Below are positions 1-10,138 of a DNA stretch of 64,000 nucleotides, piece by piece. Where the stretch lies: contig NZ_LGEG01000057.1 in NCBI RefSeq assembly GCF_001280125.1, positions 1-64,000 on the forward strand, written 5' to 3'. Source of the stretch: Streptomyces sp. NRRL F-6492. Lineage in GTDB: Bacteria; Actinomycetota; Actinomycetes; Streptomycetales; Streptomycetaceae. A model generated the notes under the pieces. That model was given only the letters and a program-made list of their open reading frames with translations, was not told the DNA's origin and made no database searches. Numbering within the stretch: the first letter of the stretch is position 1; the number at the start of each line of letters is the position of its first letter. The position numbers were made by a program, and so were the translations under genes.

Positions 1-2
1 CC

Positions 3-1202
3 TCCACGCCCCCCACGCCCGCCCTCCCCGCCGACGAGCGGCTGCGCCGCTGGCGGCTCGTCCTCGGCGGGGACGACGCCGACGGCACCGGGCGCGCGCT
101 CACCGGGACCGACGCCGCCGTGGACAGGGCCCTCACCGCCCTCTACGGCCGGAGCCCGGACGACCGCGACCGCGACCGGGACCGCGACCGGGGCCGGGAC
201 GCCGCCGGGCGGGGCCGCACGGCCGGGCTCGGCGCCTCCGCGCCCTCCGTCGCCCGCTGGCTCGGCGACATCCGCACGTACTTCCCCGCCTCCGTCGTCC
301 AGGTCATGCAGCGCGACGCGATCGACCGGCTCGGTCTCGCCACCCTCCTCCTGGAGCCCGAGATGCTGGAGGCCGTCGAGCCCGACGTGCACCTCGTCGG
401 CACCCTCCTCTCCCTCCGCGAGGCCATGCCCGAGACGACCCGGGAGACCGCCCGCGCCGTCGTGCGCAAGGTCGTCGACGACCTGGAGAGGCGCCTCGCC
501 GCCCGCACCCGCGCCACCCTCACCGGCGCGCTCGACCGCTCCGCCCGGACCGCCCGGCCCCGCCACCGGGACATCGACTGGGACCGCACCATCCGCGCCA
601 ACCTCAAGAACCACCTGCCCGAGCACGGCACGGTCGTCCCCGAGCGGCTCGTCGGCCACGCCCGCGCCGCCCGGGGGGTGCGCAAGGAGGTCGTGCTCTG
701 CGTCGACCAGTCCGGCTCCATGGCGGCCTCCGTCGTCCACGCCTCCGTCTTCGCCGCGGTGCTCGCCTCGATGCGGACGATCGCCACCCGGCTCGTCGTC
801 TTCGACACCGCCGTCGTCGACCTGACCGACCGGCTCGGCGACCCGGTCGACGTCCTCTTCGGCACCCGGCTCGGCGGCGGCACCGACATCAACCGCGCCC
901 TCGCCCACTGCCAGGCGGGCATCACCCGCCCCGCCGACACCGTCGTCGTCCTCGTCAGCGACCTGTACGAGGGAGGCATCCGCGACGAGATGCTCGGGCG
1001 GGTCGCGGCGATGAAGGCCTCCGGCACGCAGTTCGTGGCCCTGCTCGCGCTCTCCGACGAGGGCACCCCCGCCCACGACCGCGACCACGCGGCGGCGCTC
1101 GCCGCGCTCGGCGTCCCGGCCTTCGCCTGCACCCCCGACCTCTTCCCGGAGATCATGGCGGCCGCCCTGGAGAGGCGCCCCCTGCCGATACCCGCCGCCT
1201 GA
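3..1202 (+). CDS. VWA (von Willebrand A, CoxE-like) domain protein, 5' truncated
   Basis: The reading frame is open from the window edge, so the true start lies upstream; 399 codons are visible. The C-terminal half is a VWA domain with a complete metal-ion-dependent adhesion site: DQSGS at about visible residues 235-239, the Thr of GGGTDIN near 294 and the Asp of VLVSDLYEGG near 320. Family knowledge: in actinobacteria such proteins are cytoplasmic partners of MoxR-type AAA ATPases. No ATPase is visible, since its place would be outside the window. A run of alternating Asp/Arg residues (near nt 165-200) comes from a simple (gaccgc)n-like repeat and is probably a flexible linker. The gene ends about 410 bp before sucC and is not coupled to it. 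Confidence 0.85.
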   Translation, partial: STPPTPALPADERLRRWRLVLGGDDADGTGRALTGTDAAVDRALTALYGRSPDDRDRDRDRDRGRDAAGRGRTAGLGASAPSVARWLGDIRTYFPASVVQVMQRDAIDRLGLATLLLEPEMLEAVEPDVHLVGTLLSLREAMPETTRETARAVVRKVVDDLERRLAARTRATLTGALDRSARTARPRHRDIDWDRTIRANLKNHLPEHGTVVPERLVGHARAARGVRKEVVLCVDQSGSMAASVVHASVFAAVLASMRTIATRLVVFDTAVVDLTDRLGDPVDVLFGTRLGGGTDINRALAHCQAGITRPADTVVVLVSDLYEGGIRDEMLGRVAAMKASGTQFVALLALSDEGTPAHDRDHAAALAALGVPAFACTPDLFPEIMAAALERRPLPIPAA

Positions 1203-1611
1203 TCCCGGAGGCGCCCCGGGGTGCGGAATCCGTCGCCGCGGACCACCCGCACGAGTGGACGGAGAGCGACTGAGTTCCATATCACAGCGCCCCCCGGACG
1301 GCCCTCACTCCGCCGCCCCGCGCGCCGTGAGCGGCCGGAACCCCGGGCCCCGCCTGCCACGACCGCCGCGGGCGGCCCTCCCGCGCCCCCCGCGGCCCGT
1401 CCCGCCGCCCCTACGGTCTGTGACCCGTATCACCGCTCTCCTGTGATCTGCGATTTAGGGACCCACGGCACACGGCGATAACCTGCGAGACGGACATGCC
1501 GCGTCCACGGACACCGTGTACGCCTCCCTTGTGACAGAGCAGTCACGTTGCCCTTCGCGGCACGCCCACGCAGACAACGAACCGCGATCATCAGAAAAGG
1601 GACGGACGCGC
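1203..1611 (+). promoter_or_regulatory. Intergenic leader/promoter region upstream of sucCD
   Basis: About 410 bp without a convincing gene; short ORFs here lack ribosome-binding sites and coding-like composition. It must hold the sucCD promoter. A 5-bp inverted repeat (gtgac/gtcac, 6-nt spacer) lies at 1531-1546 and an aaaaggga ribosome-binding site at about 1595-1602. No riboswitch was recognised. Confidence 0.5.
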
Positions 1612-2805
1612 GTGGACCTGTTCGAGTACCAGGCGAGGGACCTCTTCGCCAAGCACGGTGTACCGGTGCTGGCCGGTGAAGTCATCGACACGCCTGAGGC
1701 GGCGCGCGAGGCCACCGAGCGTCTTGGCGGCAAGTCGGTCGTCAAGGCGCAGGTGAAGGTCGGCGGCCGCGGCAAGGCCGGCGGCGTGAAGCTGGCGGCG
1801 AACCCGGACGAGGCCGTCGCCCGCGCGACGGACATCCTCGGGATGGACATCAAGGGCCACACGGTCCACAAGGTGATGATCGCCGAGCTGTCCCCGGAGA
1901 TCGAGGCGGAGTACTACGTCTCGTACCTCCTCGACCGCACCAACCGCACCTTCCTCGCGATGGCGTCGGTGCAGGGCGGCATGGACATCGAGGAGGTCGC
2001 GGAGAAGACCCCCGAGGCCCTCGCGAAGGTCCCGGTCAACGCCGTCGACGGCGTGAGCATCGAGAAGGCCCGCGAGATCGTGGCCCTGGCGAAGTTCCCG
2101 GCCGACGTGGCCGAGGGCGTTGCCGAGGCCCTGGTCACCCTGTGGAAGACCTTCGTCGCCGAGGACGCGCTCCTCGTCGAGGTCAACCCGCTGGTGAAGA
2201 CCAAGGACGGCCGCATCCTGGCCCTGGACGGCAAGGTGTCCCTCGACGAGAACGCCGACTTCCGCCAGCCCGACCACGAGGCGCTCGAGGACAAGGCCGC
2301 GGCCAACCCGCTCGAGGCCGCGGCCAAGGCCAAGAACCTCAACTACGTCAAGCTCGAGGGCGAGGTCGGCATCATCGGCAACGGTGCCGGTCTGGTCATG
2401 TCGACCCTGGACGTCGTCGCGTACGCCGGTGAGGCGTACACATCGGCGAACGGCGGCGGCGTGAAGCCGGCCAACTTCCTCGACATCGGCGGCGGCGCCT
2501 CCGCCGAGGTCATGGCGAACGGCCTGGAGATCATCCTGGGCGACCCGGACGTCAAGTCCGTGTTCGTCAACGTCTTCGGTGGCATCACCGCCTGTGACGA
2601 GGTCGCCAACGGCATCGTCCAGGCCCTGGAGCTCCTCGCCTCCAAGGGCGAAGAGGTCACCAAGCCGCTGGTCGTGCGCCTCGACGGCAACAACGCGGAG
2701 CTGGGTCGCAAGATCCTGTCGGACGCGAACCACCCGCTCGTGCAGCGTGTGGACACCATGGACGGCGCGGCCGACAAGGCCGCCGAGCTCGCGGCTGCGA
2801 AGTAA
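1612..2805 (+). CDS. sucC: Succinyl-CoA synthetase (ADP-forming) beta subunit
   Basis: Nucleotide-binding subunit of succinyl-CoA synthetase, which converts succinyl-CoA to succinate with substrate-level phosphorylation in the TCA cycle; it works as a heteromer with SucD. The protein (397 aa) starts [19 protein letters not shown], the family N-terminus, so GTG 1612 is chosen over longer in-frame starts; an AAGGGA site precedes it. The N-terminal ATP-grasp fold is visible ([16 protein letters not shown] at about 42-57, EVNPLV near 205), followed by the C-terminal CoA-ligase-like domain ([27 protein letters not shown]). Length matches the family. sucD follows after 19 nt, so the two form an operon. 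Confidence 0.97.
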   Translation: MDLFEYQARDLFAKHGVPVLAGEVIDTPEAAREATERLGGKSVVKAQVKVGGRGKAGGVKLAANPDEAVARATDILGMDIKGHTVHKVMIAELSPEIEAEYYVSYLLDRTNRTFLAMASVQGGMDIEEVAEKTPEALAKVPVNAVDGVSIEKAREIVALAKFPADVAEGVAEALVTLWKTFVAEDALLVEVNPLVKTKDGRILALDGKVSLDENADFRQPDHEALEDKAAANPLEAAAKAKNLNYVKLEGEVGIIGNGAGLVMSTLDVVAYAGEAYTSANGGGVKPANFLDIGGGASAEVMANGLEIILGDPDVKSVFVNVFGGITACDEVANGIVQALELLASKGEEVTKPLVVRLDGNNAELGRKILSDANHPLVQRVDTMDGAADKAAELAAAK

Positions 2806-2824
2806 GGGACGAGGTCAGAACACC

Positions 2825-3709
2825 ATGGCTATCTTCCTGACCAAGGACAGCAAGGTCATCGTCCAGGGCATGACCGGTGCCACGGGCATGAAGCACACCA
2901 GGCTCATGCTGGGTGACGGCACCAACATCGTCGGCGGCGTGAACCCGCGCAAGGCCGGCACGACCGTCGACTTCGACGGCACCGAGGTCCCGGTCTTCGG
3001 CTCCGTCGCCGAGGCGATGAAGGAGACCGGCGCCGACGTCTCGGTCCTCTTCGTCCCGCCGGCGTTCGCGAAGGCCGCCGTCGTCGAGGCCATCGACGCC
3101 GAGATCCCCCTCGCGGTCGTCATCACCGAGGGCATCGCCGTCCACGACTCCGCCGCCTTCTGGGCGTACGCGCAGGCGAAGGGCAACAAGACCCGCATCA
3201 TCGGCCCGAACTGCCCCGGTCTCATCACCCCGGGCCAGTCCAACGCCGGCATCATCCCGGGCGACATCACGAAGCCGGGCCGCATCGGCCTGGTCTCGAA
3301 GTCCGGCACGCTGACGTACCAGATGATGTACGAGCTCCGCGACATCGGCTTCTCGTCCGCCGTCGGCATCGGTGGCGACCCGGTCATCGGCACCACGCAC
3401 ATCGACGCCCTGGCGGCCTTCGAGGCCGACCCGGAGACCGACCTGATCGTGATGATCGGCGAGATCGGCGGCGACGCCGAGGAGCGTGCGGCCGACTTCA
3501 TCAAGGCCAACGTCACCAAGCCGGTCGTCGGCTACGTCGCGGGCTTCACCGCGCCCGAGGGCAAGACCATGGGCCACGCCGGCGCCATCGTCTCCGGCTC
3601 CTCCGGCACCGCCCAGGCGAAGAAGGAGGCCCTGGAGGCCGCGGGCGTCAAGGTCGGCAAGACGCCGACCGAGACGGCCAAGCTGGCGCGCGCGATCCTC
3701 GCGGGCTGA
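2825..3709 (+). CDS. sucD: Succinyl-CoA synthetase alpha subunit
   Basis: CoA-binding and phospho-carrier subunit of succinyl-CoA synthetase (294 aa), partner of the upstream SucC. The Rossmann-type CoA-binding motif ([13 protein letters not shown]) begins near residue 13. The conserved [10 protein letters not shown] motif places the phosphorylated histidine at His251, and [13 protein letters not shown] is also typical. ATG 2825 follows sucC by 19 nt with a purine-rich site (gggacgagg). The operon ends at a strong hairpin at 3725-3778, shared with the convergent gene on the other strand. Confidence 0.97.
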   Translation: MAIFLTKDSKVIVQGMTGATGMKHTRLMLGDGTNIVGGVNPRKAGTTVDFDGTEVPVFGSVAEAMKETGADVSVLFVPPAFAKAAVVEAIDAEIPLAVVITEGIAVHDSAAFWAYAQAKGNKTRIIGPNCPGLITPGQSNAGIIPGDITKPGRIGLVSKSGTLTYQMMYELRDIGFSSAVGIGGDPVIGTTHIDALAAFEADPETDLIVMIGEIGGDAEERAADFIKANVTKPVVGYVAGFTAPEGKTMGHAGAIVSGSSGTAQAKKEALEAAGVKVGKTPTETAKLARAILAG

Positions 3710-3724
3710 CGCCGCCACCGCACA

Positions 3725-3778
3725 GCGAGTGGGCCCCGCCCCCTCCCGGGAAACCGGGCGGCGGCGGGGCCCACTCGC
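3725..3778. terminator. Bidirectional terminator hairpin after sucD
   Basis: Perfect 16-bp inverted repeat (3725-3740 with 3763-3778; arm gcgagtgggccccgcc) with a 22-nt loop, between convergent sucD and the minus-strand gene ending at 3828. A 20-bp direct copy of the 3' arm and its flank (gcggggcccactcgcgtacg) occurs at 3764-3783 and again at 3792-3811. Confidence 0.8.
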
Positions 3779-3827
3779 GTACGGGGACGGTGCGGGGCCC
3801 ACTCGCGTACGAGGCGGGGCCGGGCGG

Positions 3828-5210
3828 CTATCCGGCCACCGGGACCAGCCGTTCGGGGCCCGGGTTCGGTTCGGAGCGCAGCCGGTCGCGGAGCTTCAGG
3901 TCCTCGGGCCTGAGCTTCTCCGGGCCGCCGCGCACCGGCACCCCGTTGACGGTCTCGCCGGGGGCGTTCACCGGGATGTAGCGGGTCGGCGCGGTCACCG
4001 CCGTGACGCCGGTCATCACGACGAGGACGGCCGTCACGCCGACCACCGCCCGCGTCCAGGCGCGGATCCGGCGCTCGCTGCCGGTCCGGACCGCGCGCGC
4101 CGCCGGGAGCGCCGCCTCCGGCACCTCCGTGACCAGCGCGTTCAGCCGCCGGTGCAGCTCCTCGGTGTCGGCGAGGTCGGGGTCCCGCCGCCCGAGGACC
4201 GTGCGCGCGTGCAGCAGCCGGTTGGCGGCGGCGGGGGTGCTCGCCTCCGTCTCGGCCGCCGTGTCCGGCAGGTCGAGGCCGAGCCCGTCGTAGAGCAGCA
4301 CGGTGCGGCGGTACGCCGGCGGCAGTTCGAGCAGCGCGGAGAGCAGCTCCCGCTCCCCGCGGCCCGCCTCGGCCGGCGGGGCGTCGGGGTGCTTGTGGGC
4401 GCGGCGCAGCCGGTGCCAGGGGGAGAGGGCGTACTCGTACGCCGTCGCCCGCAGCCAGCCCACCGGGTCCGCGTCGACCGCGACCTCGGGCCAGCGCTGC
4501 CACGCCTGCTGGAAGGCGCGCTCGACGGCCTCGCGGGAGAGCGCCCGGCGCCCGGTGAGCAGGTACGTCTGGTGGACGAGGCCGGGCGCGGCGTGCGCGT
4601 AGAGCGCGTCGAACGCCTCCTCGGGGGTGAGGCCCGGCACGGCGGGGCCCTCGGCCGGTTCCGCGGCCTCCGGCTCCGGAGCGCCCGGTTTCAGGCGCTC
4701 CGCCGGCATGGAGACCCCGTCACCGGCCGGGACGGCGGGCGGCGGGGAGGAAACCGGGGAGGAGGGGGCCGAAGGAGTGAGAGCGGCCCCGGACACGGCC
4801 GTCTCCGCCGCCTCCGACGCCTTCTCCGACGTCTTCTTCGACGCCTTCTCCGACGTCTTGGCCGCGGGCGCCGCTTCCGCTCCGGCCGCCGGGCGCGGGG
4901 CTTCCGCCTGCCGCGCCTCCGCTCCCGGTGCTTCCGTCCGCCGGGCCTCCGTACGCCCACCGGGCTTCGGGGACGTGGACGGGGGCGCCCCGTCGGGCCC
5001 GCACGCGCCGAGCAGCCTCGCGTACGCCTCGCGCTTGCGGCCCCGGGGCGCCGAACGCCCGGCCTCCCACGCCTTGACCGTGGCCTTCGTGACGCCCACG
5101 GCCTCGGCGACCTGCTCCTCGCTCAGGGCGAGGGCCTCGCGCAACCTGCGCCGCTCCCCGGGGGCCGGCAGGGTGACGGAGGAAGGGGAATCCGCGGTGC
5201 TCCGGCTCAT
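3828..5210 (-). CDS. HTH / sigma-70-like / single-TM fusion protein
   Basis: A 460-aa protein read from ATG 5210, chosen because GGGAGG lies 8 nt upstream and the protein then opens MSRSTADSPSS. Residues about 10-60 form an XRE-like helix-turn-helix (LREALALSEEQVAEAVGVTK). A low-complexity linker follows, with Lys/Ser repeats (TSEKASKKTSEKAS). Residues about 195-340 resemble ECF sigma regions 2 and 4 (EEAFDALYAHAAPGLVHQ, LLSALLELPPAYRRTVLL). One membrane helix (VVGVTAVLVVMTGVTAV) and a short outer tail follow. Inference: a membrane-tethered regulator. Function unknown; the sigma-like part may be degenerate. It is divergent from the DUF6350 gene, and its start region faces that promoter. Confidence 0.75.
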   Translation of the reverse strand: MSRSTADSPSSVTLPAPGERRRLREALALSEEQVAEAVGVTKATVKAWEAGRSAPRGRKREAYARLLGACGPDGAPPSTSPKPGGRTEARRTEAPGAEARQAEAPRPAAGAEAAPAAKTSEKASKKTSEKASEAAETAVSGAALTPSAPSSPVSSPPPAVPAGDGVSMPAERLKPGAPEPEAAEPAEGPAVPGLTPEEAFDALYAHAAPGLVHQTYLLTGRRALSREAVERAFQQAWQRWPEVAVDADPVGWLRATAYEYALSPWHRLRRAHKHPDAPPAEAGRGERELLSALLELPPAYRRTVLLYDGLGLDLPDTAAETEASTPAAANRLLHARTVLGRRDPDLADTEELHRRLNALVTEVPEAALPAARAVRTGSERRIRAWTRAVVGVTAVLVVMTGVTAVTAPTRYIPVNAPGETVNGVPVRGGPEKLRPEDLKLRDRLRSEPNPGPERLVPVAG

Positions 5211-5329
5211 GGGCGTCGACCTCCCGCAGAGCTTCTCTGGGCGGAAAAGTACATAAACGTATCTTGAGCGACACAACGGATGTTTGCCTGTTACGCGGCG
5301 AAAGCGCGTGTCGTTGGGAGCATGGCCCC

Positions 5330-6907
5330 GTGACCCACGTGACCGAGCAACCCCTGGTCCAGGGCGGGCGCTCCGCCGCCCTCGCCGCCGCCTGCGTCCG
5401 GGGCGGGGCCGCCGCCGGACTCGGCCTCGGCGCCCTCGCGGTCCTGGTGATCGCGGCCTGGGTCAGCTCCCCGTTCCCCGACGGCGGCCCCGGCGACGTC
5501 CTCCACGCCGCCGCCGGGCTCTGGCTGCTCGCCCACGGCGTGGACCTGATCCGTACGGACACCCTCTCCGGCCTGCCCGCGCCCCTCGGCGTCGTCCCGC
5601 TCCTCCTGACCGTCCTGCCCGTCTGGCTCGTCCACCGGGCCGCCCGCGACACCCTCGATCCGGGCGTCGGGGCCCGGGACCGGCCGCGCCCCTCCCCGAG
5701 CGGCGCGGCCGCCTCGGTCGCCGGGGGATACCTGCTGGTCACGGCGGCGGTCGTGCTCTACAGCGAGAGCGGTCCGTTCCCCGCCGACCTGGTCACGGCG
5801 GGGCTCTGGCCGCCCGTCGTCGTCGCCGGCGCGGCGGGGGCGGGGGTCTGGACGGCGCTCGGCCGCCCCTTCCCCGGGCAGCGGTGGGCGGTCCTCGCGC
5901 GCGCGACGGGGCTCGGGCTCGTGACGCTCCTCGTCGGCGGCGCGACGGCCGCGGCGGTCTCGACGGCCTGGCACGCGAGCCGGGCGCAGGCCGCCTTCCT
6001 GGGCCTGGCGGGGGAGTGGTCGGGACGGGCCGTGGTCCTGCTGCTCGTCCTGGCACTGCTGCCGAACGCCGCCGTGTGGGGGGCCGCGTACGGCCTCGGG
6101 CCCGGCTTCGCCCTCGGCACGGGCGCCCTCGCGACCCCGCTGGGCCTCGCCGGGGACCCGGCCGTACCGCCCTTCCCGCTCCTGGCCGCCGTGCCCGCCG
6201 AGGGGCGCGGCGCCTGGCTCCACTGGTCGGCCGCGGCGGTCCCGCTGGTCGCGGCCGTGGTCCTGGGGCACCGGGTGGGCCGCTCGGCGCGGACCTGGAC
6301 GGCCCGGGACACGGCGTTGGCGGTCCTGGGCGCGGCCGGGGCGTGCGGGACGGCCGTCGCCGCCCTCGCGGGGGCGGCGGGCGGCCCGCTGGGCTCCGGC
6401 CGGCTGTCGGCGTTCGGCCCGGTGTGGTGGCAGACGGGCGCGGCGGCGGTGCTGTGGGGGGCCTGCGTGGGCGTCCCGGCCGCTCTGGGGGCACGGGCCT
6501 GGGGCCGCCGCTCCCCGCGCCCGGAGCGCGTACCGGCTCCGGCTCCCGCGCCGGACGCTCCGGACGCTCCGGCCTTCGAGGAAACGGGGGCGGAGACGAC
6601 CGACGGCCGGGAGCCCTCCCGGAAGCGGAAGCGGAAGTGGCTCCCGGCCCGGAGCCCGAGCCTGCTGAAGAGCGGCCGCCTCCGGCGGACCGGAGCGGCG
6701 CCCGGGACGCCGTCCCCCGGCGGCGGCTCGCACGGGGACGTGTACGACGACCTGTACGGGAGCGCGTACGGCGGCTCGTACGGCGACCCCTTCGGCGACA
6801 CCGGCTACGAGCCGTACGACTTCCTCCCGGCGGCCTGGGAGCCCTCCCCGAAGCCCCGGCCGCAGTCGCATCCGCAGCCGAGGCCGGAGCCGCAGCCGGG
6901 CGAATAG
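5330..6907 (+). CDS. DUF6350 family integral membrane protein
   Basis: A 525-aa polytopic membrane protein with about ten hydrophobic segments in the first 400 residues (GLGLGALAVLVIAAW, LLLTVLPVWLVH, VVLLLVLALLPNAAVW). The C-terminal tail is charged and Pro/Tyr-rich, with Tyr-Gly repeats (YGSAYGGSYGDPFGD). GTG 5330 was chosen because the upstream in-frame residues are not membrane-like. Streptomyces proteins of this kind sit just before purN and are annotated DUF6350; some databases call them PerM, for which I see no direct support. It converges with the next gene across only 15 bp. Confidence 0.75.
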   Translation: MTHVTEQPLVQGGRSAALAAACVRGGAAAGLGLGALAVLVIAAWVSSPFPDGGPGDVLHAAAGLWLLAHGVDLIRTDTLSGLPAPLGVVPLLLTVLPVWLVHRAARDTLDPGVGARDRPRPSPSGAAASVAGGYLLVTAAVVLYSESGPFPADLVTAGLWPPVVVAGAAGAGVWTALGRPFPGQRWAVLARATGLGLVTLLVGGATAAAVSTAWHASRAQAAFLGLAGEWSGRAVVLLLVLALLPNAAVWGAAYGLGPGFALGTGALATPLGLAGDPAVPPFPLLAAVPAEGRGAWLHWSAAAVPLVAAVVLGHRVGRSARTWTARDTALAVLGAAGACGTAVAALAGAAGGPLGSGRLSAFGPVWWQTGAAAVLWGACVGVPAALGARAWGRRSPRPERVPAPAPAPDAPDAPAFEETGAETTDGREPSRKRKRKWLPARSPSLLKSGRLRRTGAAPGTPSPGGGSHGDVYDDLYGSAYGGSYGDPFGDTGYEPYDFLPAAWEPSPKPRPQSHPQPRPEPQPGE

Positions 6908-6922
6908 ACCCGCCGGACCCGA

Positions 6923-7675
6923 CTACTCCCGGACCCCGAAGCCCGCCCGCAGCGGCTTCGGCAGGAGGTCGTTGCAGGCCAGCCGGCCCGCCTGGGTGAG
7001 GGCGTCGTCGCGGCACTCGTAGAAGTCGCGGTAGACGAGCTGCATGGTGAAGGCGCCCGCCACGATCGCCAGGGCCACGCTCGACGCGACCAGACCGCTG
7101 ATCGCGGCCGTCCGCATCGCGCGCAGCGGGGCGGTCGCCGGAGAGGCGCCCTGCCCCGGGGTCCGTCCCGAGGACTGGGACGCCGGCTGTGACGTCGGCG
7201 ACACCGCACCGGCCTCGCCGCCGGTCCCGTCCACCGCCCGCGGCCCGTCCTGCTCCGGCTTGGTGCGCAGCGAGCTGATCGCCCAGTAGAGGCCGAGGGC
7301 GCCGAGGAGCAGCGCCAGCTCGGGGATCTCGAAGAGGGCGAAGAAGAAGCCCCACATGCCGGCGAGGATCGCGTACCGCGCCCGCCGCTGCGCCGGGTCC
7401 TTCGGGTCCCAGCGGAGCCCCGGGCCGCGCCCGGATCCGCCCTGACCCGGCCCGTCCTGGCCGCCCTGGCGCTCGGGTCCGCGGCCGAAGCCGTCCTGGG
7501 AGGGGCCCGGCTGGCGCGGGCTCCAGCGGCCGTCGGACGGGCCCGACGGATCCGGGGCCCCGGACGCGTCGTCGTCCTGGCCCTCCGGGCGCCGCGGCTG
7601 CCACGGCTGGTCCGGCCGGCCCTCGGGCGGCGGCGCGAACGGGTTGTTGTCGTCCGTGGACTGGCGTTCCGGCAT
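6923..7675 (-). CDS. Proline-rich membrane protein of unknown function
   Basis: A 250-aa protein. ATG 7675 ([19 protein letters not shown]) has AGAGGGAAGA about 10 nt upstream, which decides the start. Residues 1-110 are Pro/Gly/Gln/Asp-rich and likely disordered and cytoplasmic. Two or three membrane helices follow ([56 protein letters not shown]). The C-terminus has two Cys ([16 protein letters not shown]) that could form an extracytoplasmic disulfide. It is divergent from purN. No known family was recognised. Confidence 0.75.
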   Translation of the reverse strand: MPERQSTDDNNPFAPPPEGRPDQPWQPRRPEGQDDDASGAPDPSGPSDGRWSPRQPGPSQDGFGRGPERQGGQDGPGQGGSGRGPGLRWDPKDPAQRRARYAILAGMWGFFFALFEIPELALLLGALGLYWAISSLRTKPEQDGPRAVDGTGGEAGAVSPTSQPASQSSGRTPGQGASPATAPLRAMRTAAISGLVASSVALAIVAGAFTMQLVYRDFYECRDDALTQAGRLACNDLLPKPLRAGFGVRE

Positions 7676-7858
7676 CTGCTGAACGTCTTCCCTCTGTCGT
7701 CTCGACCACGGCCGCACCCGTGGTCTCCGCTGCTGTCTCGTGCTGACTCGTGCTGTCTGCGTGTCGCCCGGTCCCCCGACCGGGTCCGGCCCGGGACCCT
7801 GACGCTACCGCCCGGCTCCGCCCCCGTCCCGTGGGGGCCGTCCGGTGTGCCGGTATCG

Positions 7859-7886
7859 TTGCTGACGGTCGAGCCATTCGTAGGGT
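7859..7886 (+). promoter_or_regulatory. Candidate purNH promoter
   Basis: A -35-like TTGCTG at 7859-7864 and a -10 TAGGGT at 7881-7886 are separated by 16 bp, about 65 bp before purN. The fit to sigma-HrdB consensus is fair. No PurR-type box or ZTP aptamer was seen here. Confidence 0.4.
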
Positions 7887-7950
7887 TCCCCGTATCGAGC
7901 GGCACGATTCGTTCGTACGACCGCACAAACACCACGGAAAGAGTGACCCA

Positions 7951-8580
7951 GTGGCTGCCGCCCGCCTCGTCGTCCTGGTCTCCGGTTCCGGTACCAACCT
8001 GCAGGCCCTCCTCGACGCCGTCGCCGCCGACCCCGAGGGGTACGGCGCCGGGATCGTCGCGGTCGGCGCCGACCGCGACGGGATCGCCGGTCTGGAGCGC
8101 GCCGAGCGCGCCGGGCTCCCCACCTTCGTGTGCCGGGTGAAGGACCACGCGAGCCGCGAGGAGTGGGACCGCGCCCTGACGGAGGCCACGGCCGCGTACG
8201 AGCCCGACCTCGTCGTCTCGGCCGGCTTCATGAAGATCGTCGGCAAGGAGTTCCTCGCCCGCTTCGACGGCCGGGTCGTCAACACCCACCCGGCCCTGCT
8301 GCCCAGTTTTCCCGGTGCCCACGGGGTGCGTGACGCCCTCGCCTACGGCGCGAAGGTCACCGGGTGCACCGTCCACTTCGTCGACGACGGCGTCGACACC
8401 GGCCCGATCATCGCCCAGGGCGTGGTCGAGGTGCGGGAGACGGACGATGAAACCGCTCTGCACGAGCGCATCAAGGAAGTCGAGCGCTCGCTGCTCGTCG
8501 ACGTCGTGGGGCGTCTCGCCCGGCACGGCTACCGCATTGAGGGACGAAAGGTTCATGTCGGTGAACACGGACACCGTTAA
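7951..8580 (+). CDS. purN: Phosphoribosylglycinamide formyltransferase
   Basis: Transfers the formyl group of 10-formyl-THF to glycinamide ribonucleotide, the third step of purine synthesis. The 209-aa protein starts at GTG 7951 ([20 protein letters not shown]), with GGAAAGAG about 8 nt upstream; longer in-frame starts add non-homologous sequence. Catalytic residues are visible as Asn111 and His113 in [12 protein letters not shown] and Asp146 in [11 protein letters not shown]. Its last 26 nt overlap purH, so the two are translationally coupled. Both enzymes use 10-formyl-THF, which fits folD and glyA elsewhere in the window. Confidence 0.96.
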   Translation: MAAARLVVLVSGSGTNLQALLDAVAADPEGYGAGIVAVGADRDGIAGLERAERAGLPTFVCRVKDHASREEWDRALTEATAAYEPDLVVSAGFMKIVGKEFLARFDGRVVNTHPALLPSFPGAHGVRDALAYGAKVTGCTVHFVDDGVDTGPIIAQGVVEVRETDDETALHERIKEVERSLLVDVVGRLARHGYRIEGRKVHVGEHGHR

Positions 8581-10120
8581 GCCCATCCGCCGCGCGCTGG
8601 TCAGCGTCTACGACAAGACGGGGCTCGAAGAGCTGGCCCGCGGTCTGCACGAGGCCGGTGTCGAGCTCGTCTCCACCGGCTCCACCGCCGGGAGGATCTC
8701 CGCCGCCGGGGTTCCCGTCACCAAGGTCGAGGAGCTGACCGGCTTCCCCGAGTGTCTGGACGGGCGCGTCAAGACCCTGCACCCGCGCGTGCACGCCGGC
8801 ATCCTCGCCGACCTGCGCCTGGAGTCGCACCGCGAACAGCTCGCCGAGCTGGGCGTGGAGCCGTTCGACCTGGTCGTCGTGAACCTCTACCCGTTCCGCG
8901 AGACGGTCGCCTCCGGCGCCACCCCGGACGAGTGCGTCGAGCAGATCGACATCGGCGGCCCGTCGATGGTCCGCGCCGCGGCCAAGAACCACCCGTCCGT
9001 GGCGATCGTCACCAGCCCCGAGCGGTACGCCGACGTGCTCGCCGCCGTCCAGGGCGGCGGCTTCGACCTGACCGCCCGCAAGCGGCTCGCCGCCGAGGCC
9101 TTCCGGCACACCGCCGCGTACGACGTGGCCGTGGCCTCCTGGTTCGCCGACGAGTACGCGGCGGCCGACGACAGCGGCTTCCCGGACTTCCTGGGCGCCA
9201 CCTACGAGCGGAAGAACGTCCTGCGGTACGGCGAGAACCCGCACCAGGGCGCCGCGCTCTACGTCGACGGGACGGGCGGCCTCGCCGAGGCCGAGCAGTT
9301 CCACGGCAAGGAGATGTCCTACAACAACTACACGGACACCGACGCCGCGCGCCGGGCCGCGTACGACCACGACGAGCCCTGCGTCGCGATCATCAAGCAC
9401 GGCAACCCGTGCGGCATCGCGATCGGCGCCGACGTCGCCGAGGCCCACCGCAAGGCGCACGCCTGCGACCCGGCGTCCGCGTTCGGCGGCGTCATCGCCG
9501 TCAACCGCCCGGTGACGGTCGAGCTGGCCGAGCAGATCGCGGAGATCTTCACCGAGGTCATCGTCGCCCCGGCCTACGAGGACGGCGCGGTCGAGGTCCT
9601 GGCCAGGAAGAAGAACATCCGCGTGCTGCGCGCCGAGGGCGCCCCGGCCAACCCGGCCGAGGTCAAGGCGATCGACGGCGGCGCCCTCCTCCAGGTCACC
9701 GACCGCCTCCAGGCCGACGGCGACGACCCGGCGAGCTGGACCCTGGCGACCGGCGACGCCCTCTCCGCCGAGGAGCTGGCCGAGCTGTCCTTCGCCTGGA
9801 AGGCCTGCCGCGCGGTCAAGTCCAACGCGATCCTGCTCGCCAAGGACGGCGCCTCGGTCGGCGTCGGCATGGGCCAGGTCAACCGCGTCGACTCCGCGAA
9901 GCTGGCCGTCGAGCGGGCGGGCGAGGGGCGGGCGCGCGGCTCGTACGCCGCCTCCGACGCCTTCTTCCCCTTCCCGGACGGCCTGGAGATCCTCACCGCG
10001 GCCGGCGTGAAGGCGGTCGTGCAGCCCGGCGGCTCGATGCGTGACGAGCTGGTCGTCGAGGCGGCGCGGAAGGCCGGCGTGACGATGTACTTCACCGGCA
10101 CCCGCCACTTCTTCCACTGA
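8555..10120 (+). CDS. purH: Bifunctional AICAR transformylase / IMP cyclohydrolase
   Basis: Catalyses the last two steps of IMP synthesis: formylation of AICAR (ZMP) with 10-formyl-THF, then ring closure. The 521-aa protein starts at ATG 8555 ([20 protein letters not shown]) inside the end of purN, with gagggacgaaagg as ribosome-binding site. The N-terminal MGS-like cyclohydrolase domain (about 1-200) contains [14 protein letters not shown] and [15 protein letters not shown]. The transformylase domain has [13 protein letters not shown] and [10 protein letters not shown], and it ends [12 protein letters not shown] as in the family. Followed by a 44-bp palindrome. Confidence 0.97.
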   Translation: MSVNTDTVKPIRRALVSVYDKTGLEELARGLHEAGVELVSTGSTAGRISAAGVPVTKVEELTGFPECLDGRVKTLHPRVHAGILADLRLESHREQLAELGVEPFDLVVVNLYPFRETVASGATPDECVEQIDIGGPSMVRAAAKNHPSVAIVTSPERYADVLAAVQGGGFDLTARKRLAAEAFRHTAAYDVAVASWFADEYAAADDSGFPDFLGATYERKNVLRYGENPHQGAALYVDGTGGLAEAEQFHGKEMSYNNYTDTDAARRAAYDHDEPCVAIIKHGNPCGIAIGADVAEAHRKAHACDPASAFGGVIAVNRPVTVELAEQIAEIFTEVIVAPAYEDGAVEVLARKKNIRVLRAEGAPANPAEVKAIDGGALLQVTDRLQADGDDPASWTLATGDALSAEELAELSFAWKACRAVKSNAILLAKDGASVGVGMGQVNRVDSAKLAVERAGEGRARGSYAASDAFFPFPDGLEILTAAGVKAVVQPGGSMRDELVVEAARKAGVTMYFTGTRHFFH

Positions 10121-10138
10121 GCCGTCGGCAGGTGAGCG

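Noticed and set aside
1516..1611. Upstream extension of sucC
   Set aside because: The added residues are not like SucC, which begins [10 protein letters not shown]; the ribosome-binding site fits GTG 1612.
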